Assembly: GCA_945860785.1 (NCBI GenBank)
Contig: CAMATD010000008.1
Span: 1-44,792 of the forward strand
Direction: 5' to 3'
DNA from: Variovorax sp. YR752
GTDB lineage: Bacteria > Pseudomonadota > Gammaproteobacteria > Burkholderiales > Burkholderiaceae_C
Length of the DNA stretch: 44,792 nucleotides
Shown here in pieces: positions 20,021-29,413 of this stretch. Within the stretch, counting starts at the first letter, position 1. The number at the start of each line of letters is the position of its first letter. Both the position numbers and the translations under genes were made by a program. The notes below the pieces were generated by a model that made no database searches, was not told the origin of the DNA, and saw nothing but the letters and a program-made list of their open reading frames with translations.

Positions 20021-21332
20021 ATGGACACGCTAGCTGAGCTGCGCGCGGGCCGGCTGGCAGGCGCCACACGACTCGACCTCTCGTGCGGACTCACCGAGTT
20101 TCCGCGCGAAATCTTCGACCTTGCCGATTCGCTCGAAACACTGAACCTCTCCGGCAATGCGCTCGATGCATTGCCTGACGACCTCGGCCGCCTGCATCGG
20201 CTGCGCGTGCTGTTCTGCTCGGACAACCGCTTCACGGAACTGCCCGCATCCATCGGCCAGTGCGATGGGATCGACATCGTCGGCTTCAAGGCCAATCGCA
20301 TCCGCACCGTGCCGGCAGAGGCGCTGCCGCCCTCGCTGCGCTGGCTGATCCTGACCGACAACCAGATCGAGGAACTGCCCGACACGCTCGGCCTGTGCAC
20401 GCGGATGCAGAAGCTCATGCTGGCGGGCAACCGGTTGCGTGTGCTGCCGCCCTCGATGGCCGCATGCCGGCAGCTCGAACTGCTGCGCATCTCTGCCAAC
20501 CGCTTCGAGGCGCTGCCCGACTGGCTGCTCTCGCTGCCGCGCCTCTCCTGGCTTGCGGCTGCCGGCAATCCTTTCGACACGCAGGCCGAAGACGCCGCCA
20601 TCACCGCGCAGTCGGTGCCGCACGTCGATTGGCGCGAACTGACACTAGGCCAGAAGCTCGGCGAAGGCGCGTCGGGCGTGATTCACCAGGCGATGCTGGG
20701 TTCGTCGCAGCAGGTGGCCGTCAAGCTGTTCAAGGGCGCCGTCACCAGCGATGGCTGGCCGCACAGCGAAATGGCCGCCTGCATCGCGGCCGGCACGCAT
20801 CCCACGCTGATCGCAGCGCAGAGCCGGATCGACGGGCACCCCGAAGGCACCGAGGGCCTGGTGATGGCGCTGGTGGCCCCGACCTTCCGCACCCTCGCGG
20901 GGCCGCCGAGCCTCGTGTCGTGCACGCGCGATATATATCTATGCAGGTGATGCGCGATGGACTTCCAACGTTGCATTGCGCATTGCACGCGATATCGCCT
21001 CGGCCATGCAGCACCTGCATGCGCGCGGCATTCTTCATGGCGACCTCTATGCGCACAACATCCTGTGGAACGCGCAAGGTGGAGGGCTGCTCGGCGACTT
21101 CGGCGCGGCCTGGATGACGGGCGCGCTCGATGCCGCGCAGGCGAAGGCGATGCAGGGCCTGGAGATGCGCGCCTTCGGCTGCCTGCTCGAAGAGCTGATC
21201 GAACGCAGCAGCGATGTGCCGGTGCAGGCGATGTCCGCATTGAGAGACCGCTGCATGCAGCCCGACGTGGCCGCACGCCCTTCGTTCGACGACGTGCTCT
21301 CCCTGCTGCAGCAGGAAGAACGCGTGCGATGA
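20021..21332 (+). pseudogene. Leucine-rich-repeat protein kinase, 4-base frameshift
   Basis: The N-terminal half has about eight 23-residue leucine-rich repeats of the pattern LxxLxLxxNxLxxLPxxL (for example LETLNLSGNALDALPDDLG and MQKLMLAGNRLRVLPPSMA). From about residue 207 comes a Hanks-type protein kinase domain: glycine loop GQKLGEGASG, VAVKLFKG lysine, then in the second frame ILHGDLYAHNIL (HxD catalytic loop, HGD instead of HRD) and LGDFGAAW (DFG). The frame breaks in an (AT)4 tract at 20931-20938. Removing four bases joins SCTRDIY to AGDARWTSNVALRIARDIA, and the 1312-base span becomes 436 codons. Target unknown; no membrane segment is seen, so it is cytoplasmic. Its TGA overlaps the ATG of the pseudouridine synthase gene. 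Confidence 0.85.
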
Positions 21333-22244
21333 CGAACAACACCCGCCTGCCGCTGCCAACGCGCGACGGCGTCGGCCCCAGTTGCGTCGGACTTCCCGCC
21401 GGCCCCTGGTCCACCATCGCCGACTTCCTGATCGAGCGCTTTCCCGCGATCTCGCGCGATACCTGAGCCGCACGCATCGCGGCCCACGAGGTGGTGGACG
21501 AACACGGTGTGCGCGTGACTGCGGAGCGCCGCTATGAAGCGCCGCTGCGCGTCTACTACTACCGCACGCTGGACGCCGAGGTGCGCATTCCCTTCGACGA
21601 GCAGGTGCTGTTCCAGGACGACCAGCTCGTGGTGGTGGACAAGCCCCACTTCCTGCCCGTGACGCCGACCGGCAAGTACCTGCAGGAAAGCCTGCTCGTG
21701 CGGCTCAAGCGAAAACTGAAGATCGACGACCTCGTGCCGCTGCACCGCATCGACCGCAGCACGGCGGGGCTGGTGCTGTTCTCGGTACGGCCCGAAACGC
21801 GTGGCGCCTACCAGGCGATGTTTCCAGAGCGCCGCATCGCCAAGCACTACGAAGCCATCGTGCCCTGGCGCGACGGCGTCTCTTCGGTGCCAGACACTTA
21901 CCGCAGCCGGCTCGTGGACGACGAGCACTTCATGCGCGTGAAGGAAGCGCCGGGCGAGCCCAACTCCGAAACCCGCTTCGCCGTGCAACAGACGCTGGGC
22001 GAACGCGCACTGCTGAGTGCTCTCGCCAGTCACCGGCCGCAAGCACCAGTTGCGCGTGCACTGCATGGCGCTGGGCATGCCGATCGAGAACGATCCGATC
22101 TACCCCACCCTGCTGCCCGAGGACAGCGACGACTTCGACAAGCCCTTGCAGCTGCTGGCCAAGTCGGTGGCGTTCCAGGACCCGATCACCGGCGACCTGC
22201 GCAGTTTCACGAGCCCCCGGAGCCTGACGCTGGCACCAAGGTGA
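21329..22244 (+). pseudogene. RluA-family pseudouridine synthase, one nonsense and one frameshift
   Basis: This would isomerise uridine to pseudouridine in rRNA or tRNA. The ATG at 21329 overlaps the kinase TGA (ATGA). Family blocks are visible: an N-terminal FLIERFPAI region, DQLVVVDKPHFLPVTP, LHRIDRSTAGLVLFS (catalytic Asp in HRID), then in another frame [28 protein letters not shown] and a normal end. There are two lesions. An in-frame TGA at 21464-21466 lies between SRDT and AARIAAHEVVDEHG, where Trp (TGG) is expected. One extra base near 22010-22020 puts [10 protein letters not shown] in a new frame. The span of 916 bases is one more than a multiple of three. Repaired length is about 304 residues. 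Confidence 0.85.
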
Positions 22245-22311
22245 CGCGGCCCGGGCGCGCGGCGCACTAAGCTCGTTTCCTGACATCTTTCATTCAGGAG
22301 ACACCTGCCCC

Positions 22312-23082
22312 ATGGACACCACCCAACTCTTCTCGCTCAAGGGCCGCAGCGCCCTGATCACCGGCGGCTCGCGCGGCATCGGCCGCATGATCGCCGAAGG
22401 CTTCCTGGCCCAGGGCGCACGCGTGTACATCTCGGCGCGCAAGGCCGCGGCCTGCGACCAGACCGCGAAGGAGCTCTCGGCCTTCGGCCATTGCGTCTCG
22501 CTGCCGGCGGATGTGTCCACGCTCGAAGGCGCGCAGGCGCTGGTCGCCGCCTATGCCAAGCATGAAGACTCGCTCGACATCCTGGTCAACAACGCCGGCG
22601 CGGCCTGGGGCGCGCCCTACGACGAGTTCCCCGAAAGCGGCTGGGACAAGGTGGTGGACCTCAACCTCAAGGCCCCGTTCTTCCTGACCCAGGCGCTGAC
22701 GCCGATGCTCAAGAAGGCGGCGACCGATCACCTGTCGAAGGTGATCAACATCGCCTCGATCGACGGCATCTCGGTGAACCCGCAGGAAACGTACTCGTAT
22801 GCGGCCAGCAAGGCCGGGCTGATCCAGCTCACGCGCCGCATGGCGCTGCGCCTCGCGCAGGACCGCATCGTGGTGAGCGCGATTGCGCCCGGCGCATTCG
22901 CTTCCGACATGAACAAGGATGCGCGCGACCACGGCGACGAGGTCAAGGGCCGCATCCCGGCCGGCCGCATCGGCACGCCCGAAGACATGGCCGGCGCCGC
23001 TATCTACCTCGCCTCGCGCGCCGGCGACTACGTGATGGGCTCCACGCTGGTCGTCGACGGCGGCGTGACGCACGCGCGCTGA
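22312..23082 (+). CDS. SDR-family oxidoreductase
   Basis: A 256-residue classical short-chain dehydrogenase/reductase. The cofactor loop is TGGSRGIGR (about residues 18-26), NNAG is present in ILVNNAGAAWG, the catalytic serine is in VINIASIDG, and YSYAASKAG holds the YxxxK pair. The C-terminal IGTPEDMAGAAIYLASRAGDYVMGSTLVVDGG is typical of FabG- or gluconate dehydrogenase-like members. ARKAA after the second strand favours NADP(H). It has AGGAGA upstream. It converges with the sugar-acid dehydratase gene, leaving 27 bases, so joint function with that module is possible but not required. An RhlG/FabG-like role in lipid metabolism is an alternative. Confidence 0.9.
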   Translation: MDTTQLFSLKGRSALITGGSRGIGRMIAEGFLAQGARVYISARKAAACDQTAKELSAFGHCVSLPADVSTLEGAQALVAAYAKHEDSLDILVNNAGAAWGAPYDEFPESGWDKVVDLNLKAPFFLTQALTPMLKKAATDHLSKVINIASIDGISVNPQETYSYAASKAGLIQLTRRMALRLAQDRIVVSAIAPGAFASDMNKDARDHGDEVKGRIPAGRIGTPEDMAGAAIYLASRAGDYVMGSTLVVDGGVTHAR

Positions 23083-23100
23083 GCGCAGGCGCTCAGCGCG
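23075..23100. terminator. Strong hairpin between convergent genes
   Basis: Arms 23075-23086 and 23089-23100 (CGCGCTGAGCGC and its complement) are a perfect 12-bp inverted repeat with almost no loop. It contains the SDR stop codon and ends 10 bases before the dehydratase stop. There is no U-tract on either strand, so it is not a classical intrinsic terminator; it may stabilise both 3' ends or impede convergent transcription. Confidence 0.4.
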
Positions 23101-23109
23101 GCGGCAACC

Positions 23110-24942
23110 TCAGTGGTTATCGCGCGGTATGCCGAAGGTGGCGTGGATCTTCTGGTACTTCACCGCCGGCTTGAGCACCATGCCTTCGGACAGCTCGTCG
23201 ACCACCGTGCGCTGGATCTCCTGCCACGGCGTCTGGCTCGGCGGGTACGGGTAGCCGCCGGCGGCTTCGAGTTTCTGGCGGCGCTTGGCCAGCTCTTCGT
23301 CGGACACCAGCATGTTGGCCGTGCGCTTCTTCAGGTCGATGCGCACGCGGTCGCCGGTTTTCACCAGCGCCAGCCCACCGCCGGTCGCAGCCTCGGGCGA
23401 GGCATTAAGGATCGACGGCGAGCCTGACGTGCCCGACTGCCGGCCGTCGCCGATGCAGGGCAGCGCAGTGACGCCCTTCTTGAGCAGATAGGCCGGCGCG
23501 CGCATGTTGACCACCTCGGCCGCGCCTGGATAGCCGACGGGCCCGACGCCGCGCATGAACAGGATGCTGTGCGCATCGATCTTCGTCTTCGGATCGTCGA
23601 TGCGGTGGTGGTAGTCCTCCGGGCCGTCGAACACCACGGCCGTGCCTTCGAAGGCCATCGGGTCGGCCGGGTTCTCGAGGTAGCGCGCATGGAACTCGGC
23701 GCTGATCACGCTGGTCTTCATGATCGCGGAATCGAACAGGTTGCCGCTGCAGTCGAGGAAGCCGGCGTTCTTCATCATCGGCTTGGCGTAGGGGAAGATC
23801 ACCTTCCGGTCGTCGGTGAAGCGGCCTTCGCAGTTCTCGATGATCGTCTTGCCGTTGGCGGTGAGCGCCGGCTGGATCTTGCCCTGGGCGATCAGCTCGG
23901 CCACCACCGCGGGCACGCCGCCCGCGCGGTAGTAGTCCTCGCCGAGGTATTCGCCGGCCGGCTGCAGGTTGACCAGGAGCGGCACCTTGTAGCCGTGCTT
24001 CTCCCAGTCGCCGGTCGTCAGCGGCACGCCGATGTGGCGCGCGATGGCGTTCAGGTGAATCGGCGCATTGGTCGAGCCGCCGATGGCCGAGTTCACGACG
24101 ATCGCGTTCTCGAAGGCGGCGCGCATCAGGATGTCGGAGGGCTTGAGGTCCTCGCGCACCATCTCGACGATGCGCTTGCCGGTCAGGTAGGCCATCTCCT
24201 GGCGGTCGCGGTACGGCGCGGGAATCGCCGCGCTGCCCGGCAGCGTCATGCCCAGCGCCTCGGTCAGCGAGTTCATCGTGGAGGCCGTGCCCATGGTGTT
24301 GCAGTGGCCGGTCGATGGCGCGGAAGATGCCACGAGCCGCAGGAAGCCCGGCTCGTCGATCTCACCGGCGGCCAGCAGCTCACGCGCCTTCCAGACGATG
24401 GTGCCCGAGCCCGTGCGCTCGCCCTTGAACCAGCCGTTGAGCATCGGGCCCGAGTTGAGCGCAATGGCCGGAATGTCGACCGTGGCGGCCGCCATCAGCT
24501 GGGCCGGCGTGGTCTTGTCGCAGCCGGTGGTCAGCACCACGCCGTCGAGCGGATAGCCATAGAGGATCTCGACCAGCGAGAGGTACTGAAGGTTGCGGTC
24601 GAGCGAGGCGGTCGGGCGCTTGCAGGTTTCCTGGATCGGATGGATCGGAAACTCGAAGGCGATGCCGCCCGCGTCGCGGATGCCTTCGCGTATGCGCTCG
24701 GCCAGCACGAGGTGATGGCGGTTGCAGGGTGCGATGTCGGAGCCCGTCTGCGCGATGCCGATGATCGGCCGGCCCGACTGCAGCTCTTCGAGGCCGAGGC
24801 CGAAGTTCATGGTGCGCTCCAGGTAGAGCGCCGTCATGTCGGTATTGGCCGGGTTGTTGAACCAGGCCTGCGAACGCAGCTTCAGCGCGCCCGCGGACTT
24901 CTTCGCGCTGCCCTTGGGCGCGGCGCTTTTCTTCTTTTTCAT
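23110..24942 (-). CDS. IlvD/Edd-family dehydratase, probable sugar-acid dehydratase
   Basis: A 610-residue Fe-S dehydratase. Family cysteines are in the first [11 protein letters not shown] block, in [13 protein letters not shown] and in [15 protein letters not shown]. The C-terminal catalytic domain has [23 protein letters not shown] (serine base region). An N-terminal lysine-rich tail ([15 protein letters not shown]) precedes RSQAWFNNP. The overall pattern is closer to L-arabonate/D-xylonate-type dehydratases than to branched-chain amino acid IlvD; it would convert an aldonate to a 2-keto-3-deoxy acid. It follows the DenD-like gene with a TGATG overlap, so the two are translationally coupled. 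The exact aldonate is unknown. Confidence 0.9.
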   Translation of the reverse strand: MKKKKSAAPKGSAKKSAGALKLRSQAWFNNPANTDMTALYLERTMNFGLGLEELQSGRPIIGIAQTGSDIAPCNRHHLVLAERIREGIRDAGGIAFEFPIHPIQETCKRPTASLDRNLQYLSLVEILYGYPLDGVVLTTGCDKTTPAQLMAAATVDIPAIALNSGPMLNGWFKGERTGSGTIVWKARELLAAGEIDEPGFLRLVASSAPSTGHCNTMGTASTMNSLTEALGMTLPGSAAIPAPYRDRQEMAYLTGKRIVEMVREDLKPSDILMRAAFENAIVVNSAIGGSTNAPIHLNAIARHIGVPLTTGDWEKHGYKVPLLVNLQPAGEYLGEDYYRAGGVPAVVAELIAQGKIQPALTANGKTIIENCEGRFTDDRKVIFPYAKPMMKNAGFLDCSGNLFDSAIMKTSVISAEFHARYLENPADPMAFEGTAVVFDGPEDYHHRIDDPKTKIDAHSILFMRGVGPVGYPGAAEVVNMRAPAYLLKKGVTALPCIGDGRQSGTSGSPSILNASPEAATGGGLALVKTGDRVRIDLKKRTANMLVSDEELAKRRQKLEAAGGYPYPPSQTPWQEIQRTVVDELSEGMVLKPAVKYQKIHATFGIPRDNH

Positions 24943-25958
24943 CAGGACATTCCCTTCAAGGTTTCAGCTGCATTGGGCAGCGCGGCGCAATCGGCGATGT
25001 ACTGCCGGATGATGTCTGCGAAATTGTCGTGCGGGTGCAGGCCGAGCCGCGCGGCCCGATCGGCGGAGGCCCCGCTGGGCCAGTTGGCCACGATGCCGGC
25101 GATGCGCTCGTCGCGCTCGAAGCGCACCAGCGCACGCACCTTGGCGCCGGCCACTTCTTCCAGCGCGTCGAGCATGTCGCTCACGCGCACGTTGAGCCCC
25201 GGCAGGTTGAGCGCGGCGCGGCCGCCGAAGGCCTCGCGGCTGGCTTCGTAGACGGCGATCAGGCCTTCGACCGTGCGGGTCGGCGAGGACATCGGAGGCG
25301 ACACGTCGGGCGACACCGGGCAGATCGATTCGACGCCGGCCAACGGCTCGCGAATGATGCCGCTGAAGAACGACGAGGCGGCGCCATTGGGTCGGCCCGG
25401 GCGCACGGTCACGGTCATCAGGCGCGCGGCGCGGCCATCGATGTAGCCCTTGCGCGTGTAGTCGGAAATGAGGTGCTCGCAGATCAGCTTCTGCGTGCCG
25501 TAGGAGGTCTGCGGCAGCGGCAGCGTGTCGTCGGCCACCAGCTTGGGCAATGGCACCGAAGGATCCGGCCCGAAGACCGCGACCGAGCTGGAGAACACCA
25601 CGCGCGCCACCTTGCCGCCCGCGCCGACATTGGCACGCAGCGCATCGAGCAACGCGCGCGTGCTGTCGAGGTTGGAGCGCAGGCCCAGGTCGAAATCGGC
25701 TTCGCATTCGCCCGACACGGCCGAAGCGAGATGGAACACGCCGTCGAAAGACTCGGTCCTCAGCGCCTCGGTCTGCAGCAGCAGCGGGCCTGTGCGGGCT
25801 TCGACGCGCGCATCGGCCAGCAGGTCGGCGGGTGGCGGAGCGATGTCGGTCAGCACGAGGCACTCGATGCGCTGGCCGGCCAGCGTGCCGCGTGCCAGCA
25901 GCGCGCGCGCCAGGCGGGCGCCGACAAAGCCGCCGCCTCCGGTGATCAACAGTTTCAT
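24942..25958 (-). CDS. NAD-dependent epimerase/dehydratase-family oxidoreductase, DenD-like
   Basis: A 338-residue extended SDR with a Rossmann nucleotide loop [11 protein letters not shown] at the N-terminus, an Asp after the second strand (LVLTDIAPP, favouring NAD), [11 protein letters not shown] and the YxxxK pair in [11 protein letters not shown]. It resembles D-erythronate dehydrogenase (DenD), which oxidises C2 of four-carbon sugar acids. The usual partners OtnC and OtnI are absent here, and a dehydratase follows instead, so the true substrate may differ. Its ATG overlaps the end of the GntR gene (ATGA, once the GntR frameshift is repaired) and its TGA overlaps the dehydratase ATG. Confidence 0.88.
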   Translation of the reverse strand: MKLLITGGGGFVGARLARALLARGTLAGQRIECLVLTDIAPPPADLLADARVEARTGPLLLQTEALRTESFDGVFHLASAVSGECEADFDLGLRSNLDSTRALLDALRANVGAGGKVARVVFSSSVAVFGPDPSVPLPKLVADDTLPLPQTSYGTQKLICEHLISDYTRKGYIDGRAARLMTVTVRPGRPNGAASSFFSGIIREPLAGVESICPVSPDVSPPMSSPTRTVEGLIAVYEASREAFGGRAALNLPGLNVRVSDMLDALEEVAGAKVRALVRFERDERIAGIVANWPSGASADRAARLGLHPHDNFADIIRQYIADCAALPNAAETLKGMS

Positions 25959-26799
25959 GGTTTCCCCTTCGTGGATTTGGTGGTCTTGTGCGTTGGCGAG
26001 TGGCCGGCGTAGAAGCGCGCGCTGCCTGCGCGGCCGCCCGCCGGCGTTGTCCGGTGATGACGCCGCCCTCGACCAGCCGCTGCTCGCCGCGGATCAGGTG
26101 CTGGGTGGCGTGATGGCGCGCGGCGGCAGGGTCGCGCGCCGCGATGGCCTCGACGATGGCGCGGTGCTCGTTCTGCACCGCCTCCATGAAGTCGAGCCGG
26201 CGCGCCTCGTTGCCGCGCGTGATGCGCATGCCTTCGCGCAGGTACTGCTCGAGAAAGCCGAGCAGCAGCCGGAATTGCGGGTTGCCGGTGGATTCGCCGA
26301 TCACGCGGTGGAAGGCCATGTCTTCGGCCACGCCGTCGTGGCCCGCCGCGGCCGCCACGTCGATGGCCTTCAGCGCCCGGCGCAGGTCCGCGATCTGGCT
26401 GCGGCTCGCGCGCTCGGCGGCCAGCGCGCCAATCTCGCCTTCGAGCACGCGACGCACCTCGACCACGTGCACCACGGACTGCACCGACTCGAGCACGGCC
26501 GGATCGAACGCCAGCGGACGGTTGAGCGGCGCCTGCGCCACGAACACGCCCGAACCCTGGCGCGAGATCACCAGCGCCTGCGACTTGAGCTGATGCACGG
26601 CCTCGCGCACCACGGTGCGGGAGACGCCGTGCGAGGCGGCGAGCTGCTGCTCGGTGGGAAGCCGGTCGCCGGGGCGCAAGGCGCCGGATTCGATCTGCGC
26701 GGCCAGCCGCGAAGCGAGCCGGTCAGACAGGCGGTCCGTCACCAGGCGGAATGGTTCTGAGAGGGGGGAAGCCTGCACGGCGGCGGAGAAATGAAGCAC
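25955..26799 (-). pseudogene. GntR/FadR-family regulator, frameshifted near the C-terminus
   Basis: Residues about 10-75 form the GntR winged helix (RLASRLAAQIESGALRPGDRLPTEQQLAASHGVSRTVVREA). They are followed by an FCD-type all-helical ligand domain with metal-ligand positions (DMAFHRVIGESTGNPQF, NEHRAIVEAI, HHATQHL). The frame has no stop after GVITGQRRR and runs into the DenD-like gene. Adding one G near 26036 gives a natural ending (GRAGSARFYAGHSPTHKTT and so on) with TGA at 25955-25957 overlapping the next ATG. The span of 845 bases is one short of a multiple of three. The lesion touches only the last 35 residues, so the protein could still work. I place the start at a GTG at 26799; a TTG at 26820 is possible. 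It should control this module through the sites at 26803-26863. Confidence 0.8.
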
Positions 26800-26802
26800 G
26801 GT

Positions 26803-26863
26803 TATCAGGTCATCATACAAATCAACCGGTATTTTCGCCTACCGGTTTGCCCTGATACCGGTT
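26803..26863. promoter_or_regulatory. Operator array between gntR and the ABC importer
   Basis: Three ACCGGT palindromes occur at 26825-26830, 26841-26846 and 26857-26862, exactly 16 bp apart. The first two form AACCGGTA-(8 bases)-TACCGGTT, a perfect inverted repeat, and the third is another TACCGGTT. An outer repeat, TATCAGG at 26803-26809 and CCTGATA at 26851-26857, frames the array. It lies in the 149-base divergent region between the regulator and the importer, so it is the probable binding region of the GntR protein or of a second regulator. Confidence 0.65.
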
Positions 26864-26948
26864 CCAGGATGCAGTGCCGATACTGCGCGGGCTGCAATGC
26901 GGAGGTCTCCGCGTCGCTCCCCTTCCCGCGATTGTCAGGACTCCTTGC

Positions 26949-28022
26949 ATGGCCAGTGTCACGATTCAGGCGGTCAAGAAGCGTTTCGGCGATGTCGCCA
27001 TCCTTCACGGTGTGGACATCGACATTGCCGACGGTTCGTTCACGGTGCTGGTGGGCCCGTCGGGCTGCGGCAAGTCGACCCTGCTGCGCATGATCGCGGG
27101 GCTGGAAGAGATCCACGGCGGCGAGATCCGCATCGGCGACCGCCGCGTCAACGACCTGCCGCCCAAGGAACGGGACATCGCGATGGTGTTCCAGAACTAC
27201 GCGCTGTATCCGCACATGACGGTGCGCGACAACATGGCCTTTGCGCTCGCACTCGCGAAGATGGACAAGGCGGCCATCGACAGCAAGGTGCAGCGCGCGG
27301 CCGAGATCCTAGCGCTGCAGCCGCTGCTCGAACGCTATCCGCGCCAGCTCTCGGGCGGCCAGCGCCAGCGCGTGGCGATGGGACGCGCGATCGTGCGCGA
27401 TCCGCAGGTGTTCCTGTTCGACGAGCCGCTCTCGAACCTCGACGCCAAGCTGCGCGTGGCGATGCGCAGCGAGATCAAGGAGCTGCACCAGCGCCTGAAG
27501 ACCACCTCCATCTACGTCACGCACGACCAGATCGAGGCCATGACCATGGGCGACAAGATCGTGGTGATGCGCGACGGCCGCATCGAGCAGACCGGCAGCC
27601 CGCTGGACCTGTACGACCACCCGGCCAACCAGTGCGTCGCGGGCTTCATCGACTCGCCGGCTATGAACTTCTTGCCCGGCACCTTGCGGCGCGGCGGCGG
27701 CGAGGCCCATGTCGAACTGCCCGACGGCACGCGGCTCGGCGCGCCCGTGCATGCGGGCGGCACCGACGGCCAGCCCGTGGTGTACGGCACGCGGCCCGAG
27801 CACCTGACGCTCGGCGACAGCGGCGGCATTCCGTCGCGCGTGGTGGTGATGGAGCCGACCGGCATGGACACCTTCGTGGCGTGCCGCCACGAGGGCACGG
27901 AGCTCTCGGCCGTGTTTCGCGAGCGCTACGACTTCGCGCCCGGCAGCACCATCCACCTCTTGCCCGACCTGCAGCGCGCCCACCTGTTCGATGCCGCCAC
28001 CGGCCTGCGCCTGGCCGCCTGA
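26949..28022 (+). CDS. CUT1-type sugar ABC importer, ATP-binding protein (UgpC/MalK-like)
   Basis: A 357-residue cytoplasmic ATPase. Walker A is GPSGCGKSTLLR (about residue 37), the Q-loop is VFQNYALYPHMTV, the signature is LSGGQRQRVAMGRA, Walker B is VFLFDEPLSNLDAKLR and the switch His is in YVTHDQIEAMTMGD. A C-terminal regulatory TOBE/OB domain (VVYGTRPEHLTLG and following) marks the MalK/UgpC group, which power import of oligosaccharides, polyols or glycerol-3-phosphate. I start at the ATG at 26949 (MASVTIQAV); the upstream in-frame part to 26874 does not look coding. It is the first gene of a four-gene operon. Confidence 0.94.
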   Translation: MASVTIQAVKKRFGDVAILHGVDIDIADGSFTVLVGPSGCGKSTLLRMIAGLEEIHGGEIRIGDRRVNDLPPKERDIAMVFQNYALYPHMTVRDNMAFALALAKMDKAAIDSKVQRAAEILALQPLLERYPRQLSGGQRQRVAMGRAIVRDPQVFLFDEPLSNLDAKLRVAMRSEIKELHQRLKTTSIYVTHDQIEAMTMGDKIVVMRDGRIEQTGSPLDLYDHPANQCVAGFIDSPAMNFLPGTLRRGGGEAHVELPDGTRLGAPVHAGGTDGQPVVYGTRPEHLTLGDSGGIPSRVVVMEPTGMDTFVACRHEGTELSAVFRERYDFAPGSTIHLLPDLQRAHLFDAATGLRLAA

Positions 28023-28076
28023 TTTCTCGCTTGTCATTGGTTCACACCGGTCCGTTTACAACGAAGGAGACAGCTC

Positions 28077-29405
28077 ATGAGTGATTTCAATCGCCGCAGG
28101 TTTCTCGAGAGTTCGGCCGGCGTTGCCGCCGCCGCGACTGTCGGCACGGGCAGCGCCCTTTTCGCACCGTTCGCGCAGGCACAGACCCTGAGCTTCAAGC
28201 CCGAGAAGGGCGCCAAGCTGCGCGTGCTGCGCTGGAGCCGCTTCGTGCAGGGTGACATCGACGCCTACATGGCCAACGTCAAGAAGTTCACCGAGACGAC
28301 GGGCATCGAAGTGCGCGTCGACAACGAAGGCTGGGAAGACGTGCGCCCGAAGGCCGCCGTGGCCGCCAACACCGGCGCGGGCCCCGACATCATCCTGTCG
28401 ACCAACGACGATGCCAACCTCTACCCCGACAAGCTGCTCGACGTGACCGATCTCGCCGAATACCTCGGCAAGAAATACGGCGGCTGGTATCCGGCCGGCG
28501 AGGCCTTCATGCGCCCCGACGGCAAGAAGTGGCTGGGCCTGCCGCTCGGCGCCTCGGGCTCGCTGATCGTGTACCGCGAGAGCATGGTCAAGGCCGCGGG
28601 CTTCGCGACCTTTCCCAAGACCACCGACGACTTCCTCAAGCTCTACACGGCGCTGAAGGAAAAGGGCACGCCGGGCGGCATGGCGCTGGGCAACGCGACC
28701 GGCGACAGCACCTGGTGCAACTGGCTGATCTGGTCGCACGGCGGCAAGCTGGTCGACAAGTCGAACAAGGTGGTGATCGACAGCCCCGAGACGCTCAAGG
28801 CGCTGGAGTACGGCAAGGAGCTGTATGCCAACTTCATTCCAGGCACGCTCTCGTGGCTCGACCCGAACAACAACAAGGCCTTTCTCGACGGCCAGATCAG
28901 CGTGACCAACAACGGCATCTCGATCTACTACGCGGCGAAGAATTCGGCCGACCTCAAGGTCAAGGAAATGGCCGCGGACATCAACCACGCGGTGTTCCCG
29001 ATCGGCCCGGTCGGCGTGCCAACGGAATCGCACCTGTTCTTCAACCAGATGGTCATGAAGTACACCAAGTTCCCGCAGGCCGCGAAGGAGTTCCTGCGCT
29101 TCATGATGGAGAAGGAGTAGTTCGATCCGTGACTGCAGGGTGGCGGCGGCTACGTGGCGCAGCCTCTGCGTTTCTATGAGAACAGCGCGATCTGGACCTC
29201 CGACCCGAAGAACCTGCCGTACCGCGACTCGGTGAAGAACCTGCGCCCCGGCGGCTACGACGGCAAGCTGGGCTATGCCTCGGCGGGCGCAGCGGCGGAC
29301 TTCATCATTCCCAACATGGTGGCCGAAGCGGCAAGCGGATCGAAGACGCCGAAGGAAGCGGCCGAACGCGCCCAGAAGCGCGCCGAGCGCTACTACAAGG
29401 TCTGA
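28077..29405 (+). pseudogene. ABC importer solute-binding protein, two in-frame stops
   Basis: A family-1 extracellular solute-binding protein. It begins with AAGGAGA and a Tat-type signal (NRRRFLES, hydrophobic core, FAQAQ), then typical blocks GWEDVRPKAAVAANTGAGPDIILSTNDD, PLGASGSLIVYRESM and TNNGISIYYAAK. After FMMEKE the frame meets TAG (29118-29120), then FDP, then TGA (29130-29132). It continues in the same frame as LQGGGGYVAQPLRFYENSAIW to a natural stop at 29405. No indel is needed: CAG (Gln) and TGG (Trp) at the two positions would give a 442-residue protein. As written, the last quarter of the lobe that closes over the sugar is lost. The ligand is unknown. Confidence 0.88.
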
Positions 29406-29413
29406 CCCCTCCC

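Noticed and set aside
4983..29132. Genetic recoding (TAG or TGA read as an amino acid)
   Set aside because: Both TAG and TGA serve as ordinary terminators in intact genes here, and no selenocysteine-type context or hairpin follows the internal stops.
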